Shown piece after piece: positions 56,930 through 64,000 of a DNA stretch of 64,000 bases. Both the position numbers and the translations under genes were made by a program. The stretch is from Symbiodinium natans (taxonomy: Eukaryota; Sar; Dinophyceae; Suessiales; Symbiodiniaceae), in contig CAJNDS010000113.1 in NCBI GenBank assembly GCA_905221605.1, forward strand, positions 884,674 to 948,673, read 5' to 3'. The notes below the pieces were generated by a model. The model did not search any database. It was given only the letters and a program-made list of their open reading frames with translations, and had not been told where the DNA came from. Every line of letters begins with the position of its first letter. Positions within the stretch are counted from its first letter, which is position 1.

Positions 56930-59431
56930 CTGAAGTGGCTAAGATGCACATACCCCCCCCCCTTTCCCTGAGACAGCAATATCCAAGGGAGTAAAAGAGG
57001 GACCCTTATGAGAGACCTTAGGGGTTATTTGGGGGGTCTTCAGGGCTACTTCTTAAGTGTATAGGGACTACATAGGGTATAATATAGGGGAATAAGATTA
57101 AGGGGGGTCCCTCCTTAGACCCCTTTACAAGTTAACAATCCGAGGAGCCCAGGCACGATCATGGTGCTGACAGTGAGGAGGATGTCGACTACAAGATATT
57201 TGCTGCAGCGCTTGCGCAGCAGCCAGCACACCTTGGCACCCCCTTGTCCATGGCTGCCAATTAGGATCCCTTGCGCTTCGCCCTCGCGCCAACCTTGCGC
57301 GGGCTTGCGCGCGCGAGGTTTTCGCAAGTACTAGTAGATGTGGAGGGTCAAGAAAAACATCGCCAAGAGATAGCTTGCGCAGAGCTTGCGTTCGCCCTTG
57401 CGCGAGCTTGCGCGCGCTCGAGAGGTGTGCACGTTTTATCACGACCGACATTTTCCCTAATCGACCTCCTAAGTATCTCACAAGAACCCGCCAAAAAGAA
57501 CAACCCTCTTATCACAATAATAATAACCTGTTTCTGCGTTGGTTGCTGGCTTTCCCTTGAGCAAACACCAGGGTCAAGGGTGCCAGTGGGCTACCAAGAC
57601 GCAGCAATGGAGAAAATGACAAGGGTCGGTTCCTTGGTAGCCCGGTAACCATATTGTAACCTTTAATAAGGGCACCCTTTTTGGTTTGGAGTTGGCTAAT
57701 TCAGAAGGGAACCCATAAAAAAAATGTAAAGAGCACCACAGGGCTGCCAAGGTTCGAGAGCCAGCCACCACACCAAAGCTCGCAATCCGGTCAAGAGCCC
57801 GCGACTGATAGATGCACTTCCATAGGCCGCGTCCCATAGAGCGAGGTCCAGGTAGTACCACAAGACGCAACCTTGTCTCCCACCATCAACCCGGGCAGTT
57901 TCAGCGTTTGATGGGAACCCTCGACCCTCAACCCTACAGTAACCCCATGAACCCCAAGCCGCCTTTCAAGCAAGCCGCTTGCGCCGGCGCATACATGGCA
58001 GTAAATGAAGCGCGTGCTTACAAGCTGGCGCAGCAGTATAGTCCTCACTTGCCCCTGTACTTGGCGTTCGAAGCCTCGGCAGCGTGAGGGTTCTGGATGT
58101 AGGGTTTAGAGGGTTTATAGGGCATCTAGGGTAGTATACAGGGTAGAGGGTTCTGGGTTTAGGGCCTATAGGCAGGGTATATGAAGTAGGGTACATATTT
58201 CTTGTACCCCAAGAGGACACCCAATATATATATATATATACTCACCAATGTTAAAACAGGAACCTTATATACACTCACCAAAAACAATAATATAAACACA
58301 ACTTCATAAAGGGTTTACGGTTTAGGGTGGGGACTTGGAACTTAGAGCTTGCAGTTGAGGACTCCGGGTTTGGGTGGGCGGAAGACGTTGCTTTACCAGT
58401 ACAAACAGATAATCAGGGGTACCCTTTTTGGGGCTCCCTTTAAAGAAGATTCTATTCTATTTTGGGGCATAAAAAGGGTACTCCTATTTTGGGAAATACC
58501 CATTTCTTTGACTTCATACGCCGGGGATTCAGGGCGAAATCAGTTTCCTGCCAGTCAAGAAACTTTCAATGCTGCCGAACCAGGTGGTGATCACTTCCGT
58601 CAGAATTTTCCGGTCGCAACGCAGGGGCTCACCCGTGGCACGGTCGATGTGGTTCGCATCGCAGCGGTCGCAGCAGCTACCTTGGGGACGACATGGGCCC
58701 TAAGTTTGGGGGGTCATAGACCCCATACTACTGCAATCCTAGTAAGGTATATGAACCATAAACCCTTTTACGGTTCATGTCGTGCCCAAGGTACATCTCG
58801 CATTTTCAACACGAAAGTCCACGAGCTGCTTTTGAAGGTTGTCGATATTTCGGCAGAAGACACGGACATTGTGTGCGCAGAACAGTAGGCACAAAGCGGA
58901 CACAATCATAACGATGCCCAGAGTTCCTAGGTTGCCGAGTAGCCTGGGATTAGAAGGGTGCCCTGCTTTGCTTAAAGGGGTCTAGGGTTTCGGGTTTAGG
59001 AACCTAGACACGAGCCTAGTAGCCTTAAACCCTAGGCCCTAAACCCTAAACCCTAAACCCTCAAAACGTCCTAGGTTCTTTGCCAGCTGATGTGGCCTTC
59101 CACGAAGTTGCTGGAAAAGGCCACGGTCGCCACGACTAAGCCACAGGTCATTGACACAAGTGCGGGCCCCATAACCTTACGGGCGGGTTTAGGGTTTAGG
59201 GTTTAGGGTTTAGGGTTTAGGGTTTAGGGTTTATGGCTTAGGGTTTAGGGTTCAGGGTTCAGGGTTTAGGGTGAGGGTTTAGGGTTCATGGTTTGGGGTT
59301 TCTGGGGCGATTGTACCACGAAAAGCTTACCTGCTGCTACCACGAGGCTATTGGACGTATGAGCAGGTGCATCTTCTCTCCAGTGCGACGGCTGTGGATA
59401 AAGGCCGCCAGCTCGAACACACACCACAATC
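56763..59431 (-). CDS. Multi-exon gene: TIR-like tail plus multi-pass membrane protein (5' partial)
   Basis: Nine short minus-strand exons (E1-E9, listed separately) were assembled by matching open frames to splice sites. In order, the protein has the end of a TIR-like domain (RLWCVFELAAF; WCxxE is the helix motif carrying the catalytic Glu in TIR domains), two adjacent membrane segments, an amphipathic segment, a Cys/His-rich segment (CSCCDRC, H, LRCDR), a WFGSIESFE motif, further hydrophobic segments and a polar C-terminal tail ending in TAA. From memory, this layout is typical of a large uncharacterised dinoflagellate family; no search was run. Donors are GT, GC or GA and acceptors AG|G. 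Phase holds at six of eight junctions. E2/E3 needs an alternative donor or a one-base error, and E7/E8 is unsettled. The start lies beyond the window, or the retrotransposon at 59.7-62.8 kb has displaced it. It may be functional or a recent pseudogene. Confidence 0.7.
57129..57231 (-). CDS. Exon E8: last membrane segment
   Basis: It reads VCWLLRKRCSKYLVVDILL followed by a membrane-like TVSTMIVPGLLGLLT, ending in phase 1 at a GT donor (57128-57127). The best-looking acceptor (GTGCCAAG|GTG) starts in phase 0, which does not fit E7. An acceptor at CAG|CCATGG would start the exon at 57253, restores phase and adds seven residues. Confidence 0.6.
57254..57430. repeat. CTTGCGC-rich segment within intron 7
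   Basis: TTGCGC occurs seven times (first near 57271, last near 57408), densest as two groups about 100 bp apart, each ending in GCGCGC palindromes. ORFs through it on both strands are Ala/Arg-rich by-products. Confidence 0.6.
57595..57632 (-). CDS. Exon E7: 38-bp micro-exon
   Basis: The acceptor GGGCTACCAAG precedes GAACCGACCC. It reads EPTLVIFSIAAS in frame with E6, extending its hydrophobic stretch, and ends with two bases before a GT donor (57594-57593). It lies exactly between two inverted intron ends (GGGCTACCAAG and GTAGCCC). The call rests mainly on reading frame and hydrophobicity. Confidence 0.5.
57632..57755. mobile_element. Intron 6 with terminal inverted repeats (introner-like)
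   Basis: CCTTGGTAGCCC (57632-57643) and GGGCTGCCAAGG (57741-57752) are inverse complements with one mismatch. Read on the minus strand, the intron begins GAACC at 57755 and the following exon also begins GAACC, a 5-bp direct repeat like a target duplication. The donor is GA. Confidence 0.7.
57756..57871 (-). CDS. Exon E6: hydrophobic segments
   Basis: The acceptor GAGACAAG precedes GTTGCGTCTTGTGG. It reads CVLWYYLDLALWDAAYG, then a short loop, then LLTGLRALVWWLAL, ending in phase 0 at a GA donor (57755-57754). Other frames in this stretch are shadows. Confidence 0.7.
57979..58074 (-). CDS. Exon E5
   Basis: The acceptor CTGCCGAG precedes GCTTCGAACGC. With the last base of E4 it reads SFERQVQGQVRTILLRQLV, then STRFIYCHVCAGA. 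The donor is a GC either at 57978-57977 or three bases further on; both keep phase 1. The overlapping plus-strand frame ending at 58087 is an antisense shadow. Confidence 0.7.
58417..58486. mobile_element. Small palindrome inside intron 4
   Basis: GGGGTACCCTTTTTGGGGC on the left and GCATAAAAAGGGTACTCC on the right are imperfect inverse complements. It accounts for the N-terminal part of a 179-codon plus-strand frame, which is not a gene. The rest of that frame is antisense to E4 and E3. Confidence 0.6.
58564..58680 (-). CDS. Exon E4: Cys/His-rich segment and WFGSIE motif
   Basis: The acceptor CCCCAAG precedes GTAGCTGCTGCG. Starting in phase 1 it reads (C)SCCDRCDANHIDR, then TGEPLRCDRKIL, then TTWFGSIE. 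The Cys and His spacing could bind a metal, but this is unproven. The donor GT (58563-58562) follows GAAA. Joining to E5 restores Ser-Phe-Glu in phase. Confidence 0.8.
58678..58793. mobile_element. Intron 3 with terminal inverted repeats (introner-like)
   Basis: TACCTTGGGGACGACATG (58678-58695) and its inverse CATGTCGTGCCCAAGGTA (58776-58793) match at 17 of 18 positions. They sit at the two splice sites of the intron between E3 and E4 (58681-58794). The intron starts GTACC and the next exon starts GTAGC, a near direct repeat. Confidence 0.8.
58795..58927 (-). CDS. Exon E3: second membrane segment and amphipathic helix
   Basis: The acceptor AACCTAG precedes GAACTCTTGGGC. The frame gives ELLGIVMIVSALCLLF, a membrane segment, followed by a charged helix containing NIDNLQKQLVDFRVENAR. 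It ends in phase 1 at a GT donor (58794-58793) and joins E4 cleanly to create the first Cys of the Cys-rich segment. Confidence 0.75.
59079..59175 (-). CDS. Exon E2: first membrane segment
   Basis: The acceptor CCCGTAAG precedes GTTATGGGGCCC. The frame gives VMGPALVSMTCGLVVATVAF, a good membrane segment that continues the RPI of E1 in phase. The end is uncertain. A GA donor at 59078-59077 (CAAA|GAACC) has matching repeats at both intron ends but puts E3 out of frame by one. A GA donor at 59100-59099 (GTG|GAAGG) keeps phase but removes a short loop. Confidence 0.6.
59349..59431 (-). CDS. Exon E1: end of TIR-like domain
   Basis: It is preceded by the acceptor CATTAAG and starts with two bases that complete an Arg if the previous exon ends in A or C, giving RLWCVFELAAFIHSRR. 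The other 27 codons end at RPI, with GC (59348-59347) as donor. An in-frame stop follows four codons later, so an intron must begin here if the gene is intact. WCVFEL resembles the WCxxEL motif of TIR domains. The N-terminal part of such a domain is not found in this window. Confidence 0.65.
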
Positions 59432-59433
59432 CT

Positions 59434-59457
59434 TAATGTTGACTTGACATTAATAAA
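59434..59457 (+). repeat. 24-bp motif shared, inverted, with the retrotransposon tail
   Basis: The motif starts TAATGTTGACTT and ends CATTAATAAA. It matches the minus strand of 59729-59752 at 22 of 24 positions. It lies immediately outside the splice acceptor of E1. Confidence 0.75.
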
Positions 59458-59458
59458 G

Positions 59459-59540
59459 CCCGCTACAATTATAAAATCCCGCTGCCCGGAACACAATAAT
59501 GTAACCCGCCACAATTATAAAATCCCCGCCCGGAATTATT
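59459..59540 (+). repeat. Imperfect 46-bp tandem duplication
   Basis: CCCGCTACAATTATAAAATC at 59459 recurs as CCCGCCACAATTATAAAATC at 59505, each followed by a GCCCGGAA segment. Confidence 0.8.
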
Positions 59541-59973
59541 TTTTTTCGGGCGATGTTGTGCAACTAACTTAAACTGATAAGTTTCAGGGTGTTGGAAGAG
59601 AATGAGTTTAGAGCTTGCTGGCTGCAGACACTACCTAATACTAAAACTAATACTACGTCCTACCAGGATTTAGGCGGATATTATTGAGGAGGCCCTGGCC
59701 GAAAAGATTGATCAATGAAGGGGGGGGTTTATTAATGCGAAGTCAACATTAGTAGTAGTAGTAGTTGCTGTTGTTGTTGTTAACGAAAATGACGACAGAC
59801 TGAGACCAGGAAGGTTGTCTAGACGCCACCCGCCCGGCTGACAAGCAGGAGCCCGCTTTGCGGGGCCCGCCCAAAAGTAGCCAAGCATGAAAGCCCGGCG
59901 CCACCAAAACAAATTCCAAGCCAGCACGCACTTCGACGACGCCAGCCAGGCATGCACCCTGAGCCGAGGAAGC

Positions 59974-60891
59974 TCAGGCGCCCTCGCCCGACAGGAGACT
60001 GTTGTTAGCAGCTGCCTCGCTCCTGTCACCACCTGGTTGCCACTGCAGGCCATCACGGCCGTCCCCGCCGAAGTCCGAAAACACCGTGCAGTCGGAAGCC
60101 ATGCTCTCCACACTCTCAATACTGAGTCGACGACCCATCTCCGGCTCCTCGTCGACGCCGACGCCATCACCATCCTTGGCATCCAAACACTGCCGCTTGC
60201 CGGGGGGGGTCAGGCCCGTGTGGCCGCGCTCAAACGTTGGAGTCGTAGTCCTTCTCGGGGTGCTTGCGCCCTCCACAGCGGGCTCAGCAGTCTCGGCGTC
60301 CCCAGCCGATCCTTGGTGAGCCTCGTCTGCAACCTGCTCTTTATTGGCACTGCTGACAGCAGCCGCTGCTCGAGCTGCCTTCTTGCGTTGCCTCTTGAGC
60401 CGACGCTTGGCCCTGACCGCCTCACGCCGCTCCTCCTCACTCTTTTCCACGACGGCCTCATGCGCCGCCGGGCCTCTGGCAGTCTCGCCCGGACTGTGCT
60501 CGGCGCTGCCTCCGCAGGTCTCATGAGAACAGAGACAACTGCTGCTGCAACGCCTTGCACCGTGCGGCGGGGGGCCTTGGCCAGACAAGCTGCTCGGACC
60601 GCTGCTGCCACAAGGGCCGCTGGGTCCGGCGCAACCATTGCTCCTATAGCTGCGGCACCGCAGGAGACCTACGGGGGAACTACCGCAGCCTGCACTCGCT
60701 CGAGCCTTAGTAGTAGTAGTTGCTGGTGCGGTAGAGGTTCGCCCCGACGAGGCGCTCTTGCCGCACTGCTGGCACCGGTCCTTAGGAGTCCGTGTCATGG
60801 CGTGCTCGCAACACGCCCCTCCGAACTTCAGCTGCGTGAAGTACCACTTGAAGGTTCTCCTTTTGTGCCTTAGCCTGCGATGGCCACGCAA
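59974..60891 (-). CDS. Downstream open frame of the retrotransposon
   Basis: A 305-codon frame that overlaps the end of the RT frame in another register. It contains a CQQCG pair, a Ser/Ala/Gly-rich part, a strongly basic run (RAKRRLKRQRKKAARAA) and an acidic, Ser-rich C-terminal part. A 328-codon frame on the plus strand overlaps it, but the minus strand suits the element's orientation and has better charge patterning. It could be a C-terminal extension of the RT protein or a second protein of the element. I do not recognise a domain. Confidence 0.4.
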   Translation of the reverse strand: MRGHRRLRHKRRTFKWYFTQLKFGGACCEHAMTRTPKDRCQQCGKSASSGRTSTAPATTTTKARASAGCGSSPVGLLRCRSYRSNGCAGPSGPCGSSGPSSLSGQGPPPHGARRCSSSCLCSHETCGGSAEHSPGETARGPAAHEAVVEKSEEERREAVRAKRRLKRQRKKAARAAAAVSSANKEQVADEAHQGSAGDAETAEPAVEGASTPRRTTTPTFERGHTGLTPPGKRQCLDAKDGDGVGVDEEPEMGRRLSIESVESMASDCTVFSDFGGDGRDGLQWQPGGDRSEAAANNSLLSGEGA

Positions 60892-62779
60892 GCCAAAGCT
60901 GCAAAGGGTCTAGGGCGCCGCAAGCGGGCCTTGTCTCACTAAAGTGCTCACATGACCACATCACGTGCTCGAAGTCCGGCGCCTCATGAGACCCGCAGAA
61001 GGGGCATGGGATCATAGCAGCCTGCGGACTGGACATAACGTGGAATGCCGCTGGGGACACCATGTGTCCCACCATGACCGCCTGAGCATGAGACTTCAGT
61101 TCGCAGGGGACCTGGTTCAAGATACTAACAGCCATCTTAAACCTGCCACGCACTTGGGGCCAAGACAGAGCGGCCAGCGGCCTAGCCCGGTTAGAGCCCT
61201 GCGCCAGCCACGTGAACCAGCACCGAGCCCTCCACGCGTCACGCAAGGCGTGGTTGATGGCATCTTTGTTTTGCTCCCTTAGCCGAATGCCTCTCTCCTG
61301 CCGGCCTATGTTGACATCACTTGAGAACAAAGTGGCCTGGGTAAGTGGGTGCGTCCACCGAAAGACCCCAGCCTCTCTCCACCCGTGCCTCTGCATCCAC
61401 CTCCTAGCCAAACCTACGGGTCCGTAGGAACGGCCTTGATGCCAGGCAGCCCGCAACACAGGCAGATGACTTTGAACCAAAACCTGAACCGAAGCAACAT
61501 GCCCGTGACGAAACTTGAGACAAGCACTATGCCCCAAAAACAAGTCAGCCAAACTCCCTCCTCTGGCATGCCCAGACGATCGAACAGCTCGATTGATAGC
61601 AGACTGAACCCCCTCAAGAGCCCTAAGGGCCTCCAGCCTCACGTACGTGGGAGCAGCAGCCTTAGCCACCGCAGTCTGTTTGAGGAAGTAGGCCTTTCGG
61701 GCCTGGTCGCAGGGCAGGTGACTACCCCAGGCTGCCATCCTCTTGGCTTCAACGAGCCGGTCACGCTCTTCTCCTTGTGGCTTGCTGTGCGCCCTGTTCG
61801 TGTGCACTCGAGAGCCCAGGAGGCGTGGGCGAAGCTTGACTTCCCCCACCTGCTCGCGACGGCGCAGCTCGGTTTGCATGCGCCGGCGCGCCTGAGCCGA
61901 ACCCACAACGCCGAAATCCGCTTTGGATTTGTTCTCCCCTAAACCCCAAACGGTGACTTCGCGAAGCCACGTTCGGCCGACGTCCAGACAAGTCTGGCGC
62001 TTTTCACAGAACCAGCTTCTGTCGTCAAGAAACAACCTGAACAAAGTGCGCCCATGTCTTCTTTCAGCGAAGATACTCTGGATGCGCCGAAGGGACTCCA
62101 CGAGAGGAGCTGTCAAGGCAGCCGGGGACGCCGGGTCGCCTTGCGGCAAGGCCATGACCTCAGTCACCGCACCCTGGCTGCAGAAGGCCGCCAGTTGGAG
62201 CACCCGCTCTTGGGAGGTCCATGCTCGGTGCCAAGCATCGCACAGATCCTCGGCACTCCTAAGCGCCTAAGTCCCGGCCGAGAGGGCCGTGCATCGTATC
62301 GAAGGCCTTAGATAAGTCAGAGGAGCCCAGATAGCGGAGACTCCCTTGAGAAGACCGCTGAGTGGCCTCGATCTCTGCGAGCGGCTCAAGTAGGGCGGTG
62401 TGAACCCCCCTACCTGGCAGGGCTCCCTCCGTGCACTTGGTCTGGGAACCTACGCCGAAGCCAAGGCCCGAGCTGTCGAATCCGAGTGGCCGACCACGTC
62501 CGATATACGGCTGAGCCGATGCTGATGGGTCGCAAGCTTCCTAACTCGCCGGCGGGCTTGTTTGGCTTACTAGCTACTCCCCTGTTCAACCTTGTTGAGG
62601 AAAGCCGCGAGCAGGTCCAAGGCTGGCGCCGGACAACTCCACAGCTCTTCCGGCCTCCAACCCTCTGGGCCCGCAGCCTTGCCCTTTTGCCGTGACAAGG
62701 TGCGCTTAAGGTCGCTGCCTGAGAGAGGCGGCATGCCAGGATGCCGGACCTGGTCCCCGAGCCCAAACTCGTGGTACAA
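60782..62779 (-). pseudogene. Reverse transcriptase of a non-LTR element, frameshifted
   Basis: In minus-strand order: KGKAAGPEGWRPEELW (about 62690-62640), RPISIGSAVYRTW (about 62530-62490), motif A DLSKAFDTM (62318-62292), LPQGDPASP (motif B, 62149-62123), FLDD (motif C with the catalytic Asp pair, 62032-62021), a thumb region and the finger CPFCG, H, C starting at 61006. These pieces fall in different frames. At least four frame changes are needed (about 62570, 62415, 62262 and 62220), and stops follow each piece. Only the last 473 codons (60782-62203) form one uninterrupted frame. The catalytic residues are retained, so decay is probably recent, or some shifts are sequence errors. The family is non-LTR RT of the type common in dinoflagellate genomes. 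Confidence 0.85.
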
Positions 62780-62790
62780 CCCAGGCCTGA

Positions 62791-62823
62791 AATTAATTAG
62801 CGACTATTTCCTTAATTAGCGAC
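62791..62823 (+). repeat. Direct repeat TTAATTAGCGAC at the 5' end of the retrotransposon
   Basis: TTAATTAGCGAC appears twice within about 33 bp at the truncated end of the element. It may be junction microhomology or a small tandem duplication. Confidence 0.5.
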
Positions 62824-62829
62824 AGTACG

Positions 62830-63265
62830 TTGTCGTCAATTAAGGACTGTTTTTCGTACGTATTTCTGACATATGTTTCAATATATGTTTCTTCAGATTG
62901 CTTGAAAACAATGTTGCCGACTCTGACAGCACCGGCGCACGCTCGCCGACAAAAACAAAAGGGTGCACGCGGGCGTGGCTTGAGGCTTTGGGTTTAGGGC
63001 CTGAGGGTTTCGGGTATATGGCTCGGGCTTTAGGCTTTCGGGTCTGGGGTGTCCGGCTTGCAGCTTAGGTCTAGGGTTTAGGGTTCTGGATTCAGGCTTG
63101 CTTTGGGGTCTAGGGTTTAGGGTTTAGGATTTAGGTAGGAAACTTTACCTCGAGTTTTGGGGTTTGGGGCAGGCAGGGTTCAGGGTTTAGGGTTTAGGGT
63201 TCAGGGTCTTTGGGTCCAGGGTTTAGGGTATGGGGTTTAGGGTTTAGGGTTTAGGGTGTAGAGTT
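62830..63265. other. Spacer with sparse telomeric variants
   Basis: It contains the last degenerate TTTAGGG units of the window (about 63070-63265) and no recognisable gene. Confidence 0.6.
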
Positions 63266-63299
63266 CAGGAGGGTTTTGGATCCAGGCCGTAAGCTTCAA

Positions 63300-64000
63300 A
63301 ATCCCGGAGTGCTTGTTTAAAGTTTTTTTGGGTGTGTGTGTGTGTGTTGTTTTGCTTCAGGTACCTTTACTAGTTGTTTTTTGATCTCGAGTTCGCACTT
63401 CTTCCAAACGTCTTACAAGCTTGTGCAATATATGAAAAAATGGATGAATCCTTTTACATGATTTAAAAATGCTGCATTTCCAACAATGCTAAATTAAAGC
63501 CGTCCGTTTTTTTAAACCTGTGTGTTTGCGAAAATATATACCAAAGAGTAAAAAGTAGATTTTCGAAAATACAGTCTTCATGATCTTGAAATTTCTTTCT
63601 AAGAAGTATTTTGGAGACAAAATATAAGAACAACATTTTTTAAAAAAAATTAAAAAACTAAATTTTTAAAATTTTTAAAAAGAGGTTTTTTTAAATTTTT
63701 AAAAACATGTTTTCCTTTCTAAATACAAGCAAAACTCATTTTTTAAAAGTTTTAAAATTTTTTAAAAAGGTTTTTTAAAAAAAAATCCAAATTTTTTTTT
63801 AAAAATTCTAAAATTTTTTGGAAAATATACATAAATTCCTAAAATTCAACATTTTATAAATTGAAAGCATATCAAACAATTACTTCTAAGCTTCGGCCAA
63901 GTTTTTTTCTAAAGTTTTTTCCTTGCTTTTTTTATAACTCTCGAATTTTGTTTACATCGAAAAACAAAATAATATTTTTATGGTTTTTACACCAAAAAAT
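63300..64000. other. AT-rich segment of different composition
   Basis: About 700 bp dominated by A and T runs, with repeated TTTTTAAAA and AAAATTTTT palindromes, a (TG)n tract at about 63333-63347, and no telomeric units or ORF over 60 codons. Composition changes abruptly relative to everything upstream. It may be an AT-rich island, an organelle-derived or foreign insertion, or a chimeric assembly join. Confidence 0.7.

Larger units (their letters stand above)
59728..62790 (-). mobile_element. Degenerate 5'-truncated non-LTR retrotransposon
   Basis: This GC-rich block of about 3 kb has, in minus-strand order, an RT region with recognisable fingers and palm motifs, a Cys/His finger, a further open frame and a 3' tail with (AAC)n and (ACT)n triplets, then CATTAATAAA. 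The endonuclease usually found before the RT of such elements is absent, so the copy is 5' truncated at about 62790, as is common for LINEs. On the 3' side it adjoins the gene ending at 56763, in the same orientation. No long array of telomeric units interrupts it. Confidence 0.75.
180..63265. repeat. Region of interspersed interstitial telomere-like repeats
   Basis: Runs of TTTAGGG or its complement CCCTAAA recur every few hundred bases across this whole span, in both orientations and with no single polarity. Most have 3 to 20 units and are separated by unique sequence or small palindromic elements. A true chromosome end would show one long array in one orientation, so these are interstitial. 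The heptamer is the telomere repeat of plants, many algae and dinoflagellates. Only the longer or more informative arrays are listed separately; many 2 to 7 unit runs lie between them. The unique spacers show no recognisable gene except where noted. Confidence 0.95.

Noticed and set aside
58349-58888. 179-codon plus-strand open frame
   Set aside because: Its first part is the palindrome at 58417-58486 and the rest is antisense to exons E4 and E3, which have far better protein features on the minus strand.
59887-60873. 328-codon plus-strand open frame
   Set aside because: It is antisense to the retrotransposon's downstream frame in GC-rich DNA, where long shadow frames are expected. It shows no domain.
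61349-61942. 197-codon plus-strand open frame
   Set aside because: It is antisense to the clean 473-codon RT frame.

Overview
The window looks like nuclear DNA of a dinoflagellate. That is an inference from several signs together. Plant-type telomere heptamers (TTTAGGG/CCCTAAA) are scattered throughout. A decayed non-LTR reverse transcriptase carries the sequence style familiar from dinoflagellate genomes. One multi-exon gene fits a protein family that is abundant in dinoflagellates, and its introns use GT, GC and GA donors with AG|G acceptors. I see no rRNA, tRNA, CRISPR array, bacterial operon or long intact open reading frame. Almost every ORF longer than 60 codons is a translation of telomere-like repeats (Asn-Pro-Lys-Pro or Gly-Leu-Gly-Phe strings) or of homopolymer and microsatellite DNA.

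Layout. From about 0.2 to 63.3 kb, short telomere-like arrays (usually 3 to 20 units, both orientations) alternate every few hundred bases with unique DNA and with small palindromic, MITE-like elements of about 60 to 220 bp. Several of these elements recur in two to five diverged copies. Some arrays are variant blocks (TTTGGGG, CCCGAAG, CCCTAAAA, CCCCAAAA, TCCTAAAA). In several places a telomeric array sits inside a pre-existing palindrome or between direct duplications of flanking DNA. These sites suggest that the arrays were inserted.

From 59.43 down to 56.76 kb on the minus strand I assembled, by hand, nine short exons of a gene that no single ORF reveals. It encodes the end of a TIR-like domain (a WCVFE motif) followed by a multi-pass membrane protein with a Cys/His-rich segment. 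The 3' end is complete and the 5' end lies outside the window. Most exon junctions keep phase. Several introns carry terminal inverted repeats that abut or run into the splice sites, and short direct repeats at the boundaries, as expected of introners (transposable-element-borne introns). Two junctions (E2/E3 and E7/E8) are not settled.

From about 62.79 down to 59.73 kb, also on the minus strand, lies a 5'-truncated non-LTR retrotransposon. It has reverse transcriptase motifs, at least four frameshifts and a Cys/His finger. The last 0.7 kb (63.3-64.0 kb) is very AT-rich, lacks telomeric repeats and differs sharply in composition from everything before it.

All calls were made by eye. Array coordinates are good to a few bases, and repeat-family boundaries to about ten.
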